Both the position numbers and the translations under genes were made by a program. A stretch of DNA of 64,000 nucleotides from Alphaproteobacteria bacterium (GTDB lineage: Bacteria; Pseudomonadota; Alphaproteobacteria; Caulobacterales; Maricaulaceae): assembly GCA_016124205.1 (NCBI GenBank), contig WGOD01000001.1, positions 62,001 to 126,000 on the forward strand, read 5' to 3'. Below are positions 55,083 to 63,123 of the stretch, one piece after another; within the stretch, counting starts at the first letter, position 1, and each line of letters starts with the position of its first letter. The notes below the pieces were generated by a model. The model worked only from the letters and a program-made list of their open reading frames with translations. It did no database searches and had not been told where the DNA came from.

Positions 55083-56258
55083 ATGCCGCCAAGCCGCAGG
55101 GACATACTCGCGGGCAGTGCCGGTCTGATGTTCGCGAGCGGCTGCGCGGCCGCGCAGACGCCCGACCGGAAAATCGATCTCTGGGACAATGCGACCGGCC
55201 CGCATCTTCGCGGGGCGGTCTTCAGTCATCGCCGGATCGTGCCCTCGCTCGATGGCGAGTTTCTCGGGCCCGGCGCCGTCGGATCGCCGACATCGGACAG
55301 CGCCATCGCCTCCTTGCGGGCGGCGGGGGCCAATCTGGCCCTTCTGAGCCACCCGGGAATCTTTACCGAAGAAGCCCCATGGCGGCTCGACACTCCCGTC
55401 CTCGACCATCTCGACGACATGGTCACGCGCTGCGAAGCGGCGGGCGTGTTTACCGTGATCGGGTTCCGCAGCGGTCCCGGGCGGTCCGAATTTTCGATCC
55501 AGCGCGATTCCGCAGGCGACTGGTTTCCCGCCGAGCTGGTGAATGAGCGGATCTGGTTCGACATGGCGGCGCAGGACGCTTGGGCGGAGATGTGGCGCGA
55601 AACGGCGCGGCGCTTTGCCCGGCGCCGCGGTGTCGCGGGCTTCCTTTTGATGGTTGAACCGAACGCCAATCAGGCCGCTTTGCCGGCGGGGGGCGAGATC
55701 TGGGACGCCGGTGAACTCTCCCGACGCATTGATGGCACGCCGGGCGACTGGCCGGCGCTTGCGGCGCGGCTTTGCCGGACGATCCGGTCCGTCGATGCGG
55801 ACATTCCGATCCTCGTCAGCCCGGATGGCTATGCCAACGCCCGGTTTGCCGGCTTGCTCGATCTCGATGTGGTGCCCGGTTGCGTGCTGGCCATTCATGA
55901 CTATCACCCGCGGGCCTTCACCCATGCCTGGGGCCCGATGTCCGCGGCGTCCTTCAGCTCGGCCGACGCGATCGTGTCGCCGCCGGATTATCCGCGCTGG
56001 ATGCTGGGCGAGTACGGGGTCCGGCGGTGGGCGGTTGGTGCGGAGGACTATGTGCGCCAGCGCCTCGCCGGCCTCGAACGCGCGGGAGCGAATTCGGCCT
56101 ATTTCCGGTGGGATAGCGGCTGGCGTCGCTATGAAGCGCAGGAAAATGGCTGGAACCCGGTTTACGGGGCCGATCCCGATGCATCGCAACCGGCCCGCGA
56201 TACGCCCATCGTCGATGCGCTGTCGGCCGCGTGGTCGCGGAATGCGCGGCGTCCCTAG
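55083..56258 (+). CDS. Tat-exported lipoprotein of glycoside hydrolase family 5 type
   Basis: 391 residues. SRRDILAG is a twin-arginine motif and ASGC a lipobox (Cys at about 21), so it is probably a Tat-dependent lipoprotein. The (beta/alpha)8 barrel of cellulase-like GH5 is indicated by the acid/base strand GFLLMVEPNANQ (VEP rather than the usual NEP), a VLAIHDYHPRAF strand, and the nucleophile strand WMLGEYGVRRW. Start is one base after the hfsK-like stop, so it is co-transcribed with it, and it is convergent with hfsE (CTAG overlap). It may trim or remodel the polysaccharide. Confidence 0.82.
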   Translation: MPPSRRDILAGSAGLMFASGCAAAQTPDRKIDLWDNATGPHLRGAVFSHRRIVPSLDGEFLGPGAVGSPTSDSAIASLRAAGANLALLSHPGIFTEEAPWRLDTPVLDHLDDMVTRCEAAGVFTVIGFRSGPGRSEFSIQRDSAGDWFPAELVNERIWFDMAAQDAWAEMWRETARRFARRRGVAGFLLMVEPNANQAALPAGGEIWDAGELSRRIDGTPGDWPALAARLCRTIRSVDADIPILVSPDGYANARFAGLLDLDVVPGCVLAIHDYHPRAFTHAWGPMSAASFSSADAIVSPPDYPRWMLGEYGVRRWAVGAEDYVRQRLAGLERAGANSAYFRWDSGWRRYEAQENGWNPVYGADPDASQPARDTPIVDALSAAWSRNARRP

Positions 56259-57757
56259 CGAATATTGATCTTGTCGCCCAAGAGGGCGGGCAGGGTCCGC
56301 AGCATGATCCACAGATCGAACCAGAGGCTGGCGCGCGCGATGTATTCGACGTCGAGTTTGACGCGCTCGCGTGCCGCTTCCGGTGAATGCAGCGGGCCAC
56401 GCGATCCATTGACCTGAGCCCAGCCGGTCAGGCCCGGCTTAACGCGGTGACGGTGCGCATATTCGGCCACGAGGTTCGAGGTCAGCGTGGCACCGGTCTT
56501 CATGCCCGGCGCGTGCGGACGCGGCCCGACGAGCGACATTTCGCCCTTCAGCACGTTCCAGAGCTGCGGCAGTTCGTCGAGGCTTGTCGCGCGCAGGATC
56601 CGGCCGATGCGGGTGACGCGCGGATCATCGCGTTCGACCTGACGCACGCCGGATTTCTCTCCCTCGACGCTGTGACGCATCGAGCGGAATTTCAGCACGC
56701 CGATCGGACGGCCGTTGAAACCTTCGCGGACCTGCCGGAACAGGATCGGCCCCGGCGAGTCGAGACGCACGACAAGGGCGATCACGGCCATGACGGGCAG
56801 GGCGGCAAGGAACATCAGCGATCCGATCACCAGGTCCTCGAGCCGCTTCACGATCAGCCAGTCCGGATTGGCCGGACGGCCCGACAATTGCGCGGCCGGG
56901 GAATCGGCGATGGAGGCGAGCGAGGCGCCGGCAGCGGCTTCATCGCCGAATTCCAGCGACAGACCGATCGGATGCGGTAGCGGGCTCAACTTGCCGAGCA
57001 GGTCGCGAACCCGGGCGATCGCATCCGGCCGGACCGTGATCAGGATGCGGTCGACTTCCGGCAGGGCTTTCCAGTTCGCCAGATCGTCCAGCGTTCCGAG
57101 ATAGGGCACGCCGGCGAGCCGCGACGGGCTGCGCGACTGACGGTCGTCGAAAATGCCGACAATGTTCACTTCGCGCGTGCGGCGATTGGCGTCGATCATC
57201 CGGCGCGCCTGCGGCGTTGCGCCGACGATCACGATATTGGCGGCAAGCCGGCCGGCGCGGGCCCAGCGGCAAATCGCGAAAGCGTAGATCACCTGCAGCG
57301 CAAGCAATCCCGCACCGCCCGCAACCGTCTGCCAGGCGGCAACGGGAAGAACGGCGGGATCGAACAGGCGCGCGGTCGTCAACGTCACCAGTCCGGCCAG
57401 CCCGATCGCGATGACCGAGCGCGCCAGACGGTCCCAGGGCGGAACCGTCGGTGAAATCCGGTATAGCGAGAAGGAGTGCAATCCGCCCGACGCGATCACG
57501 AGGAAGAGGGCGAGTGGCCAAACCGTCCGCGGATCAAGCGCAAGGGCGGCGAATGCGATCAGGATCGCCGCGCACAAGTCGGTGAACTGGAAGACACGCG
57601 ACAGTGCCGCCCGGTCGATCCGGTGCGTTGGCGTGCGTGCGTTGGCACGGTTCTCAGCCAGCATGGCCGCGCTGACGCCCCGGAGTTCGGCGTCGAAGCG
57701 CGCCGAGTGGTCATTCGCCGGGGCGTGCCGGCCCGTTTCCGATTTGCGGTCGCTCAT
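56255..57757 (-). CDS. hfsE: Undecaprenyl-phosphate sugar phosphotransferase (HfsE-like)
   Basis: 500 residues: about four N-terminal membrane segments, a CoA-binding_3-like domain ([21 protein letters not shown]), one more TM, and the bacterial sugar transferase domain. The last has [67 protein letters not shown] and a C-terminal [10 protein letters not shown]. It transfers a sugar phosphate to undecaprenyl phosphate to begin repeat-unit synthesis. Start unsure: ATG 57757 (MSDRKSETG) chosen; ATG 57775 or GTG 57787 are alternatives. Confidence 0.88.
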   Translation of the reverse strand: MSDRKSETGRHAPANDHSARFDAELRGVSAAMLAENRANARTPTHRIDRAALSRVFQFTDLCAAILIAFAALALDPRTVWPLALFLVIASGGLHSFSLYRISPTVPPWDRLARSVIAIGLAGLVTLTTARLFDPAVLPVAAWQTVAGGAGLLALQVIYAFAICRWARAGRLAANIVIVGATPQARRMIDANRRTREVNIVGIFDDRQSRSPSRLAGVPYLGTLDDLANWKALPEVDRILITVRPDAIARVRDLLGKLSPLPHPIGLSLEFGDEAAAGASLASIADSPAAQLSGRPANPDWLIVKRLEDLVIGSLMFLAALPVMAVIALVVRLDSPGPILFRQVREGFNGRPIGVLKFRSMRHSVEGEKSGVRQVERDDPRVTRIGRILRATSLDELPQLWNVLKGEMSLVGPRPHAPGMKTGATLTSNLVAEYAHRHRVKPGLTGWAQVNGSRGPLHSPEAARERVKLDVEYIARASLWFDLWIMLRTLPALLGDKINIR

Positions 57758-57843
57758 TTCGTCCACCGGTTCCATTCCGGCGGACACTCTGACAGGTCAG
57801 GACAAATATCCCGTTGCCAAACGTGGTTGGCAGGGGGTTAACG

Positions 57844-58917
57844 CTACTCCGCTGCGCCGGCGACCGCGTGGACGTAGGCCTTGCGGGCATCGAAGTCGGC
57901 CGCCGCCTTCTCGTCGTCCCGGCCCAGCTGATCCGGGTCGAGATCGGCGAAGTGCATCACGCCCATGTCCTCGTAGCATTTGCGGATTTTTGGACCCCAA
58001 AGGCCGATATCCTTCACGATCGGGACAATCCGCTGGAACAGCATGGTGCGGTAGAGCTTGGTGATCTCCGAATTCTCGGCCCACTCGATGCATTCCTTCT
58101 CCGGCAGTCCGAGCGCTCGGTAGACTTCGCGCGCATCGGTCATCCGGCCGCGCATCAGCCAGCAGGCCTCGACAAGGAATTCCTCGCGCTCATCACGCTC
58201 GGCCTGGGTCAGTTGCGGGTAGAAGTCCCGCAGCGACAGACGGCCGAAGGCGACGTGGCGGGCCTCGTCTTCCATGACATAGGCGTTGACCATGCGTGCC
58301 AGCGGGTTCTGGGCAATGTCGCGGATCGTGCCGAAGGCCGCGAGCGCGAGCCCTTCGATCACCACCTGCATGGCGAGATAGGTCATGTCCCAGCGCGAGT
58401 CGCGCATCGCCTGGTCGACCAGTTCCTGAAGCGGGCCGGTCATCGGGTAGGCGACGCCGAACTTCTCGAGCAGCTTCTTGTAGGCCTCGACGTGGCGGGC
58501 TTCGTCCATCACCTGCGTCGCGGCATAGAATTTCGCGTCGAGGTCGGGGACCTGCGTAACGATCTTGGAAGCGCAGAGCAGGGCGGCCTGCTCGCCCTGC
58601 AGGAATTGCGAAATATTCCAGGCCTGCGCGTGGGTCGTCAGCTCGATCCGGTCCTTTTCCGACATGCGGTTCCAGATCGGAGAGCCATAGAGGCCGCCGG
58701 CTTCGGGTGGCATCTGCATCGGATTTTCGGGATCGAGCTCGAGCGACCAGTCGATGCGGTTGACCGCATCCCACTGCATGTCCTTGCCCTTCTGGTAGAG
58801 GTGCATGAGCGTCGTGCGGCCCTCGTCGAACTCCCAGTCGAACAGGGCATTGTATTCCTGGGGAACGGACCAGCAGGGGTCGATGTCCGGAATCGGATAC
58901 AGATCGCGCAGGCTCAT
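57844..58917 (-). CDS. Ferritin-like diiron protein
   Basis: 357 residues. Two helical E/ExxH pairs typical of R2/AurF-like diiron carboxylate enzymes are visible: FLQGEQAALLCAS with VMDEARHVEAYKKL, and VVIEGLALAAFG with VMEDEARHVAFGRL. Such proteins often act as N-oxygenases or fatty-acid/aldehyde oxidases; the substrate here is unknown. A TetR-type operator-like dyad lies 43 bases upstream. TGCCAA-acgtgg-TTGGCA forms a hairpin between its stop and hfsE. Confidence 0.85.
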   Translation of the reverse strand: MSLRDLYPIPDIDPCWSVPQEYNALFDWEFDEGRTTLMHLYQKGKDMQWDAVNRIDWSLELDPENPMQMPPEAGGLYGSPIWNRMSEKDRIELTTHAQAWNISQFLQGEQAALLCASKIVTQVPDLDAKFYAATQVMDEARHVEAYKKLLEKFGVAYPMTGPLQELVDQAMRDSRWDMTYLAMQVVIEGLALAAFGTIRDIAQNPLARMVNAYVMEDEARHVAFGRLSLRDFYPQLTQAERDEREEFLVEACWLMRGRMTDAREVYRALGLPEKECIEWAENSEITKLYRTMLFQRIVPIVKDIGLWGPKIRKCYEDMGVMHFADLDPDQLGRDDEKAAADFDARKAYVHAVAGAAE

Positions 58918-58959
58918 GATGTCTCTCCCTTCGCATGCAGCGGCGTTTCGTTCTCAAAA

Positions 58960-58977
58960 AGTGAACGCCGTTTACTT
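58960..58977. promoter_or_regulatory. TetR-type operator-like dyad upstream of the ferritin-like gene
   Basis: AGTGAACGCCGTTTACTT is an 18-base imperfect inverted repeat (7 of 9 pairs). The AGTGAACG/CGTTTACTT arms look like operators bound by TetR-family repressors of lipid and multidrug genes. It lies between the ferritin-like gene and the sterol-desaturase gene stop. No TetR gene is in the window. Confidence 0.5.
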
Positions 58978-59027
58978 CAGGGGAGAGTGATAGAAAATTC
59001 CGCCCGGCGCAAGGGGTCGCGTCTCTG

Positions 59028-59978
59028 CTATTCGGCAGGTAGACGAGAGCCGGCTGTAGGCTCTGAATCTGCCCGGGCTCCGCCGTCCCGGCGTTCCGCC
59101 TCCCAGATTTCCTTGATCGTCTTCGACGTCATCCGGCTGCCGTCGGGCGACCAGCCAGGCGGGGCAAAGATGTAGCCGAGCGCATCCTTTGGGGATTTCG
59201 ATCCGGCGACGTCCTTCGCAATGCCCCACCATTCGTGCAGCGAGATGCGGAGCGGGTTCCAGGTGCCGAGATTCTTCACGATGCCGTAGCGGCAGCGTTC
59301 CTCGTCGAGCTCCGGCTGGAAGGTGCCGAACATCTTGTCCCAGATGATGAAGACACCGGCATAATTGCGGTCGAGATAGATCGGGTTGGTCGCGTGATGC
59401 ACGCGGTGGTGCGAGGGCGTGTTCATCACGGCTTCGAACCAACGCGGCATCCGCGTGATGGCCTCGGTGTGGATCCAGAACTGGTAGATCAGGTTGAGCG
59501 AGCCGACGAAGGCAATGATGACGGGCGGGAAACCGAGCAGCACCAGCCAGGATCCGAGCCACATGAACTTGAAGGTAAAGACGGTGAACCAGGGCTGCCG
59601 CAGGGCAGTCGTCAGATTGTAGTGCTGCGAGGAGTGGTGAACGACATGGTCGGCCCAGAACCAGCGGACGGTGTGGGCCCAGCGGTGCGACCAGTAATAG
59701 GTGAAGTCGTCGAGCACGAAGGCTGCGATCCACGCCCACCACACATAGCCGATGTCGAACAGGGCGAATTGCTGGATGAAGGTCAGCCAGGCCGCTGTGA
59801 TGCCCGCGAAGAGCACACCGGCGATGGTGTTGCCGAGGCCCATGGCAAGGCTGGCCGCACTGTCGCGGGGTTCGAAGCGCGCCTTTCCCGTTGTGCGGGC
59901 ATAGACCATCTCGGCGATGATGAAGGCCACGAAGAAGGGGATGGCGATATAGATCGGTTCGATCAGTTCGATGTCCAC
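59028..59978 (-). CDS. Sterol desaturase/fatty acid hydroxylase family membrane protein
   Basis: 316 residues with about four hydrophobic segments and the histidine boxes of the family: SHRWAH, HVVHHSSQHYN and HRVHHATNPIYLDRNYAGVFIIWDKMFGTF. These bind a diiron centre facing the cytoplasm and hydroxylate or desaturate lipids. The substrate cannot be named; alphaproteobacterial relatives act on fatty acids, carotenoids or hopanoids. It follows a small membrane protein gene by 4 bases and precedes the ferritin-like gene on the same strand. Confidence 0.9.
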   Translation of the reverse strand: MDIELIEPIYIAIPFFVAFIIAEMVYARTTGKARFEPRDSAASLAMGLGNTIAGVLFAGITAAWLTFIQQFALFDIGYVWWAWIAAFVLDDFTYYWSHRWAHTVRWFWADHVVHHSSQHYNLTTALRQPWFTVFTFKFMWLGSWLVLLGFPPVIIAFVGSLNLIYQFWIHTEAITRMPRWFEAVMNTPSHHRVHHATNPIYLDRNYAGVFIIWDKMFGTFQPELDEERCRYGIVKNLGTWNPLRISLHEWWGIAKDVAGSKSPKDALGYIFAPPGWSPDGSRMTSKTIKEIWEAERRDGGARADSEPTAGSRLPAE

Positions 59979-59982
59979 GGCA

Positions 59983-60396
59983 CTACTCCGTGCTCAACCG
60001 CGTCGCCCATTCGCGGGCCGCGTCGTCTTTCCCCAGTGTGATGCGGGTCGTGGGAAAGGTGAAGTCCTTGAAGTGCAGCATAATGACGCCGCCGTCGCGA
60101 ACCTCTGCGCGCGACACGCTGCCCGGCTCGATCAGGCGCGAGACGAGCGTGTCTCCGCGCGCAGACACATAACCCACCGAGCGACCCTCCCTCGATTGCA
60201 CGAGGGCCGCGAGACCGTCGCTCGCCAAGACACCCGTTTCGCCGGGTTCGAAGGTCAGCAGATCCTGGCGCAGCGTCTGGCCGGCGTCCTCCAGACTTTC
60301 GATCCGCGACGGCGACCAGCCGCCGATCCAGACATTGAAGCCGACGATGGCGGATACCGCCACGAATGAGCCGATGAGGATGAGAAGCGTGGTCAT
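59983..60396 (-). CDS. Small single-TM protein of unknown function
   Basis: 137 residues. An N-terminal membrane segment (TTLLILIGSFVAVSAIVGFNVWIGGW) is followed by a soluble, probably extracytoplasmic domain of about 105 residues (QTLRQDLLTFEPGETGVLASDG ... HFKDFTFPTTRITLGKDDAAREWATRL). No family recognised. Four bases upstream of the desaturase-family gene, so probably functionally tied to it. Confidence 0.72.
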   Translation of the reverse strand: MTTLLILIGSFVAVSAIVGFNVWIGGWSPSRIESLEDAGQTLRQDLLTFEPGETGVLASDGLAALVQSREGRSVGYVSARGDTLVSRLIEPGSVSRAEVRDGGVIMLHFKDFTFPTTRITLGKDDAAREWATRLSTE

Positions 60397-60407
60397 CCCG
60401 TTTCTCC

Positions 60408-60442
60408 AAAAGAAAAGGAGCGGAGACCGAGGTCTCCGCTCC
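60408..60442 (-). terminator. Rho-independent terminator of the TonB-dependent receptor gene
   Basis: GGAGCGGAGACC and GGTCTCCGCTCC (60417-60428, 60431-60442) form a perfect 12-bp stem with a two-base centre. On the minus strand it is followed by TTTTCTTTT (complement of 60408-60416). It lies 27 bases beyond the receptor stop. Confidence 0.92.
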
Positions 60443-60468
60443 CAATCCTAGCAGATTTGCGCGGCTGA

Positions 60469-62937
60469 CTAGCGGCGCAGGCGCAGCGTCACACCATAGG
60501 TGCGCGGGTCGCCCGGATAGCCGTTCAGGCTGCCCGGCTGACCAACGGAGCTGAACTCGCCGACAAGGTATTCTTCGTCGGCCAGATTGCGGCCCCAGAA
60601 CTGCAGACCCCAGCTCTCGTCCTCGGCACCGAAGCCGAACGAGCCGTTGAACAGGGTGATGGCTTCCTGCTGCTTGCGCGGGTCGAGATCGCCGCCGAGA
60701 TTGCGCTCGGAGGAGTAGAAGACTTCGCCGCGAACGAAACCGCCCCAGTTGTTGCCCAGCGGGAAGAACCAGGTACCGGTTGCCGTCGCGGTGGTTTCCG
60801 CGGCGCCGGCCAGGTTGCGGCCCGACAGGTCCTGCGTGCCCGAAATCAGACACTGGGACGACGTGTTGAGGTCGTCGCAGGGGGCGTTGGTGTAGGTTTC
60901 ATACTCGGCATCGAACAGGTGCGTGACGCCGCCCGTGAAGAGGAAGGCTTCGCTCGGACGCCACATGGTTTCGATTTCGACGCCGCGGACGAGAACCTCA
61001 CCGGCGTTGTCGAGCACGAAGGCCGTGCCGTTGAAGTTGTTCGACTGGAAGTCTTCCAGGGTCTGGTGGAAGGCGGCGATGTCGAGACGCATCGTGTTGT
61101 CGAACAGCGTCGTCTTCAGGCCGATCTCATAGTTGGTCGAGATTTCCGGATCGAACTCCAGCGCATTCGCAATGGCCGCCGTCGAGGAGACGTTGAAGCC
61201 ACCGGCCTTATAACCGGTCGAGTAGCTGGCGTAGATGTTCACATTGTCCGAGACGTCATAGGACAGAATGATGTTGCCCGACGTGTTGTCCTCGGAACGG
61301 GCCGACGCGTAGTCCGGCGCCGGCGGCGAGAACTGCAGCGGGGTCAGGCCGAGCAGCGGGTTCACGTTCGGGTCGGTCGAACCGGCCGCGGCAGCGGCCT
61401 GGGCCTGAGCGGCAGCAGCCGGGTTCGCGGCGATGTTCGCCGGGGTCGGCGGCAGGCCGGTCAGCTGGAAGAAGACCGTCGCAAAGATCTGCTGGAAGCC
61501 GATCTGCACGAAATCAAGCGCCGAGAACGGGTCGTTGACGTTCAGGTCGGCGTCGATCGTCTTGTCTTCTTCGGTGTAGCGCAGACCCGCGGTGACCGTG
61601 AAGCGATCCGTGACGTGCCAGTCGATCTGACCGAACAGCGACCAGCTCTCCGTCGTCAGCGCATAGTCTTCCTGACGACCCTGACCCGCCGCGAGGAAGG
61701 TGCCGTTGGGAACGCCGAGACCGCCTTCAAGTGCAGTGATCGCGCCGCCCGAAACCAGATCCGCGAACGGACGCAGGTCGTTACCGTAGCGGGTGATGTC
61801 CTGGTGGCTCATCGATTGATCGAAGAAGTACGCACCCACGAGCCAGTCGACCATGTTGTCGCCGGTCGAGGTCAGGCGGAATTCCTGGGTGAAGGTGTCG
61901 TACTGCGTGTCGAGCGCACGGGTGCGGGACAGATCGACGTCGGTGAAGTCGGCGTCGATCTCGTTGTCATCGCGGAAGTAGCGATAGGCCGTGATCGACG
62001 TCAGCTGGAAACCGTCGAAATCGACATCGACCTGGCCGGAGAGGCCGCGCGTGTCGATCTGGGTGTTCACCGGCGAATTGGTGGCAACCTGACGGTTGTA
62101 CGGATTGGCCGGAAGCACAGTGCCGCCGAGTGCATTGAGCGCTCCGGCGTTCTGCGGCAGGTGGAAGGAGAAGGGCGCGGCGCAGCAATTCTCGTCCACA
62201 ATGCCGTAGTCGCCGATCAGGCGAACCGAGACGTTCTCGCCGAGGTCGGCGGCGAACTGGCCGCGGAAGCTCCAGCGGTCACGGTTGTTCAGCGTGCCGC
62301 CGGTGGAAACGTTGTCGAGGAAGCCGTCACGCGTGTTGCGGTTGAAGTCGAAGCGGACCGCAGCATTGCCGTCCATGACCGGGCCGGTGACGGTGCCGCG
62401 GAAGATGCGGCCGTCATAGTTCGAAACCGTCACTTCGCCGACGGCGCCGAATTCATATTCCGGTGCGCGGGTGATGAAGTGAACCACGCCGGCCGGAGAG
62501 TTCTTGCCGAACAGGGTCGATTGCGGGCCGCGCAGGACTTCCACGCGTTCCAGCGACAGGAAGTCGTTGATCGCGGCGCCCTGACGCGAGCGGTAAACGT
62601 TGTCGACGAAGATGGCGACCGACGGCTCGAGGCCGACGTTATCGGCGGACGTACCCAGACCGCGGATCGCGAATTCCGTCACGCCGGAGCGCGAGAACTG
62701 CGACACGCGCAGGGACGGAACGAGCTGTTGCAGATCGCGAACGTCGCGGATCTGGCCAAGTTCGAGCTGTTCTTCCGGAACCGCGGAAACCGCAACCGGG
62801 GTTTCCTGCAGCGTTTGCTCGCGGCGTTGCGCCGTCACCGTGATGGTGTCGACCTGCGCCGCGGCGATGTCCGAGATGACGAGGCTGGCGCCAAGCGCCG
62901 TGGATGCCAATGCGATGGCGCGGATTGAAGACTTCAT
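60469..62937 (-). CDS. TonB-dependent outer-membrane receptor
   Basis: 822 residues. The signal peptide (about 1-27, ending IAAAQ) leads to a TonB-box-like VDTITVTAQRREQTLQETPVAVS. A plug domain (LQQLVPSLRVSQFSRSGVTEFAIRGLG; VEVLRGPQSTLFGKNSPAGVV) and a 22-strand barrel follow (NIYASYSTGYKAGGFN; FLFTGGVTHLFDAEYETY). This is the large alphaproteobacterial group of receptors for iron complexes or plant/algal compounds. The track start is 49 codons early; ATG 62937 has GGGGGAG upstream. No Fur box was seen. The C-terminus is LRLRR rather than ending in Phe. Confidence 0.92.
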   Translation of the reverse strand: MKSSIRAIALASTALGASLVISDIAAAQVDTITVTAQRREQTLQETPVAVSAVPEEQLELGQIRDVRDLQQLVPSLRVSQFSRSGVTEFAIRGLGTSADNVGLEPSVAIFVDNVYRSRQGAAINDFLSLERVEVLRGPQSTLFGKNSPAGVVHFITRAPEYEFGAVGEVTVSNYDGRIFRGTVTGPVMDGNAAVRFDFNRNTRDGFLDNVSTGGTLNNRDRWSFRGQFAADLGENVSVRLIGDYGIVDENCCAAPFSFHLPQNAGALNALGGTVLPANPYNRQVATNSPVNTQIDTRGLSGQVDVDFDGFQLTSITAYRYFRDDNEIDADFTDVDLSRTRALDTQYDTFTQEFRLTSTGDNMVDWLVGAYFFDQSMSHQDITRYGNDLRPFADLVSGGAITALEGGLGVPNGTFLAAGQGRQEDYALTTESWSLFGQIDWHVTDRFTVTAGLRYTEEDKTIDADLNVNDPFSALDFVQIGFQQIFATVFFQLTGLPPTPANIAANPAAAAQAQAAAAAGSTDPNVNPLLGLTPLQFSPPAPDYASARSEDNTSGNIILSYDVSDNVNIYASYSTGYKAGGFNVSSTAAIANALEFDPEISTNYEIGLKTTLFDNTMRLDIAAFHQTLEDFQSNNFNGTAFVLDNAGEVLVRGVEIETMWRPSEAFLFTGGVTHLFDAEYETYTNAPCDDLNTSSQCLISGTQDLSGRNLAGAAETTATATGTWFFPLGNNWGGFVRGEVFYSSERNLGGDLDPRKQQEAITLFNGSFGFGAEDESWGLQFWGRNLADEEYLVGEFSSVGQPGSLNGYPGDPRTYGVTLRLRR

Positions 62938-63123
62938 GTCACTCCCCCTGAGACGCCGGGATCCCGTCCGGCGTGTTTGGTTTATCGACGCATAACACCA
63001 TCGTTTGATCCCGGTGTCAGTAGCGAACGCGCAACAGGCGAACAACGAATAACCGTTGCACTTTGCCGGTGTTCGTCGTGACACTGGAACCTCAACAACC
63101 GGTAACCGGAACTGGGGGAGACG

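Noticed and set aside
57811-57836. Terminator between the ferritin-like gene and hfsE
   Set aside because: The TGCCAA/TTGGCA hairpin has a short stem and no T-run; not enough for a terminator call.
60919-62928. 669-aa plus-strand ORF opposite the TonB receptor
   Set aside because: Composition typical of an antisense shadow; the minus strand has signal peptide, plug and barrel.
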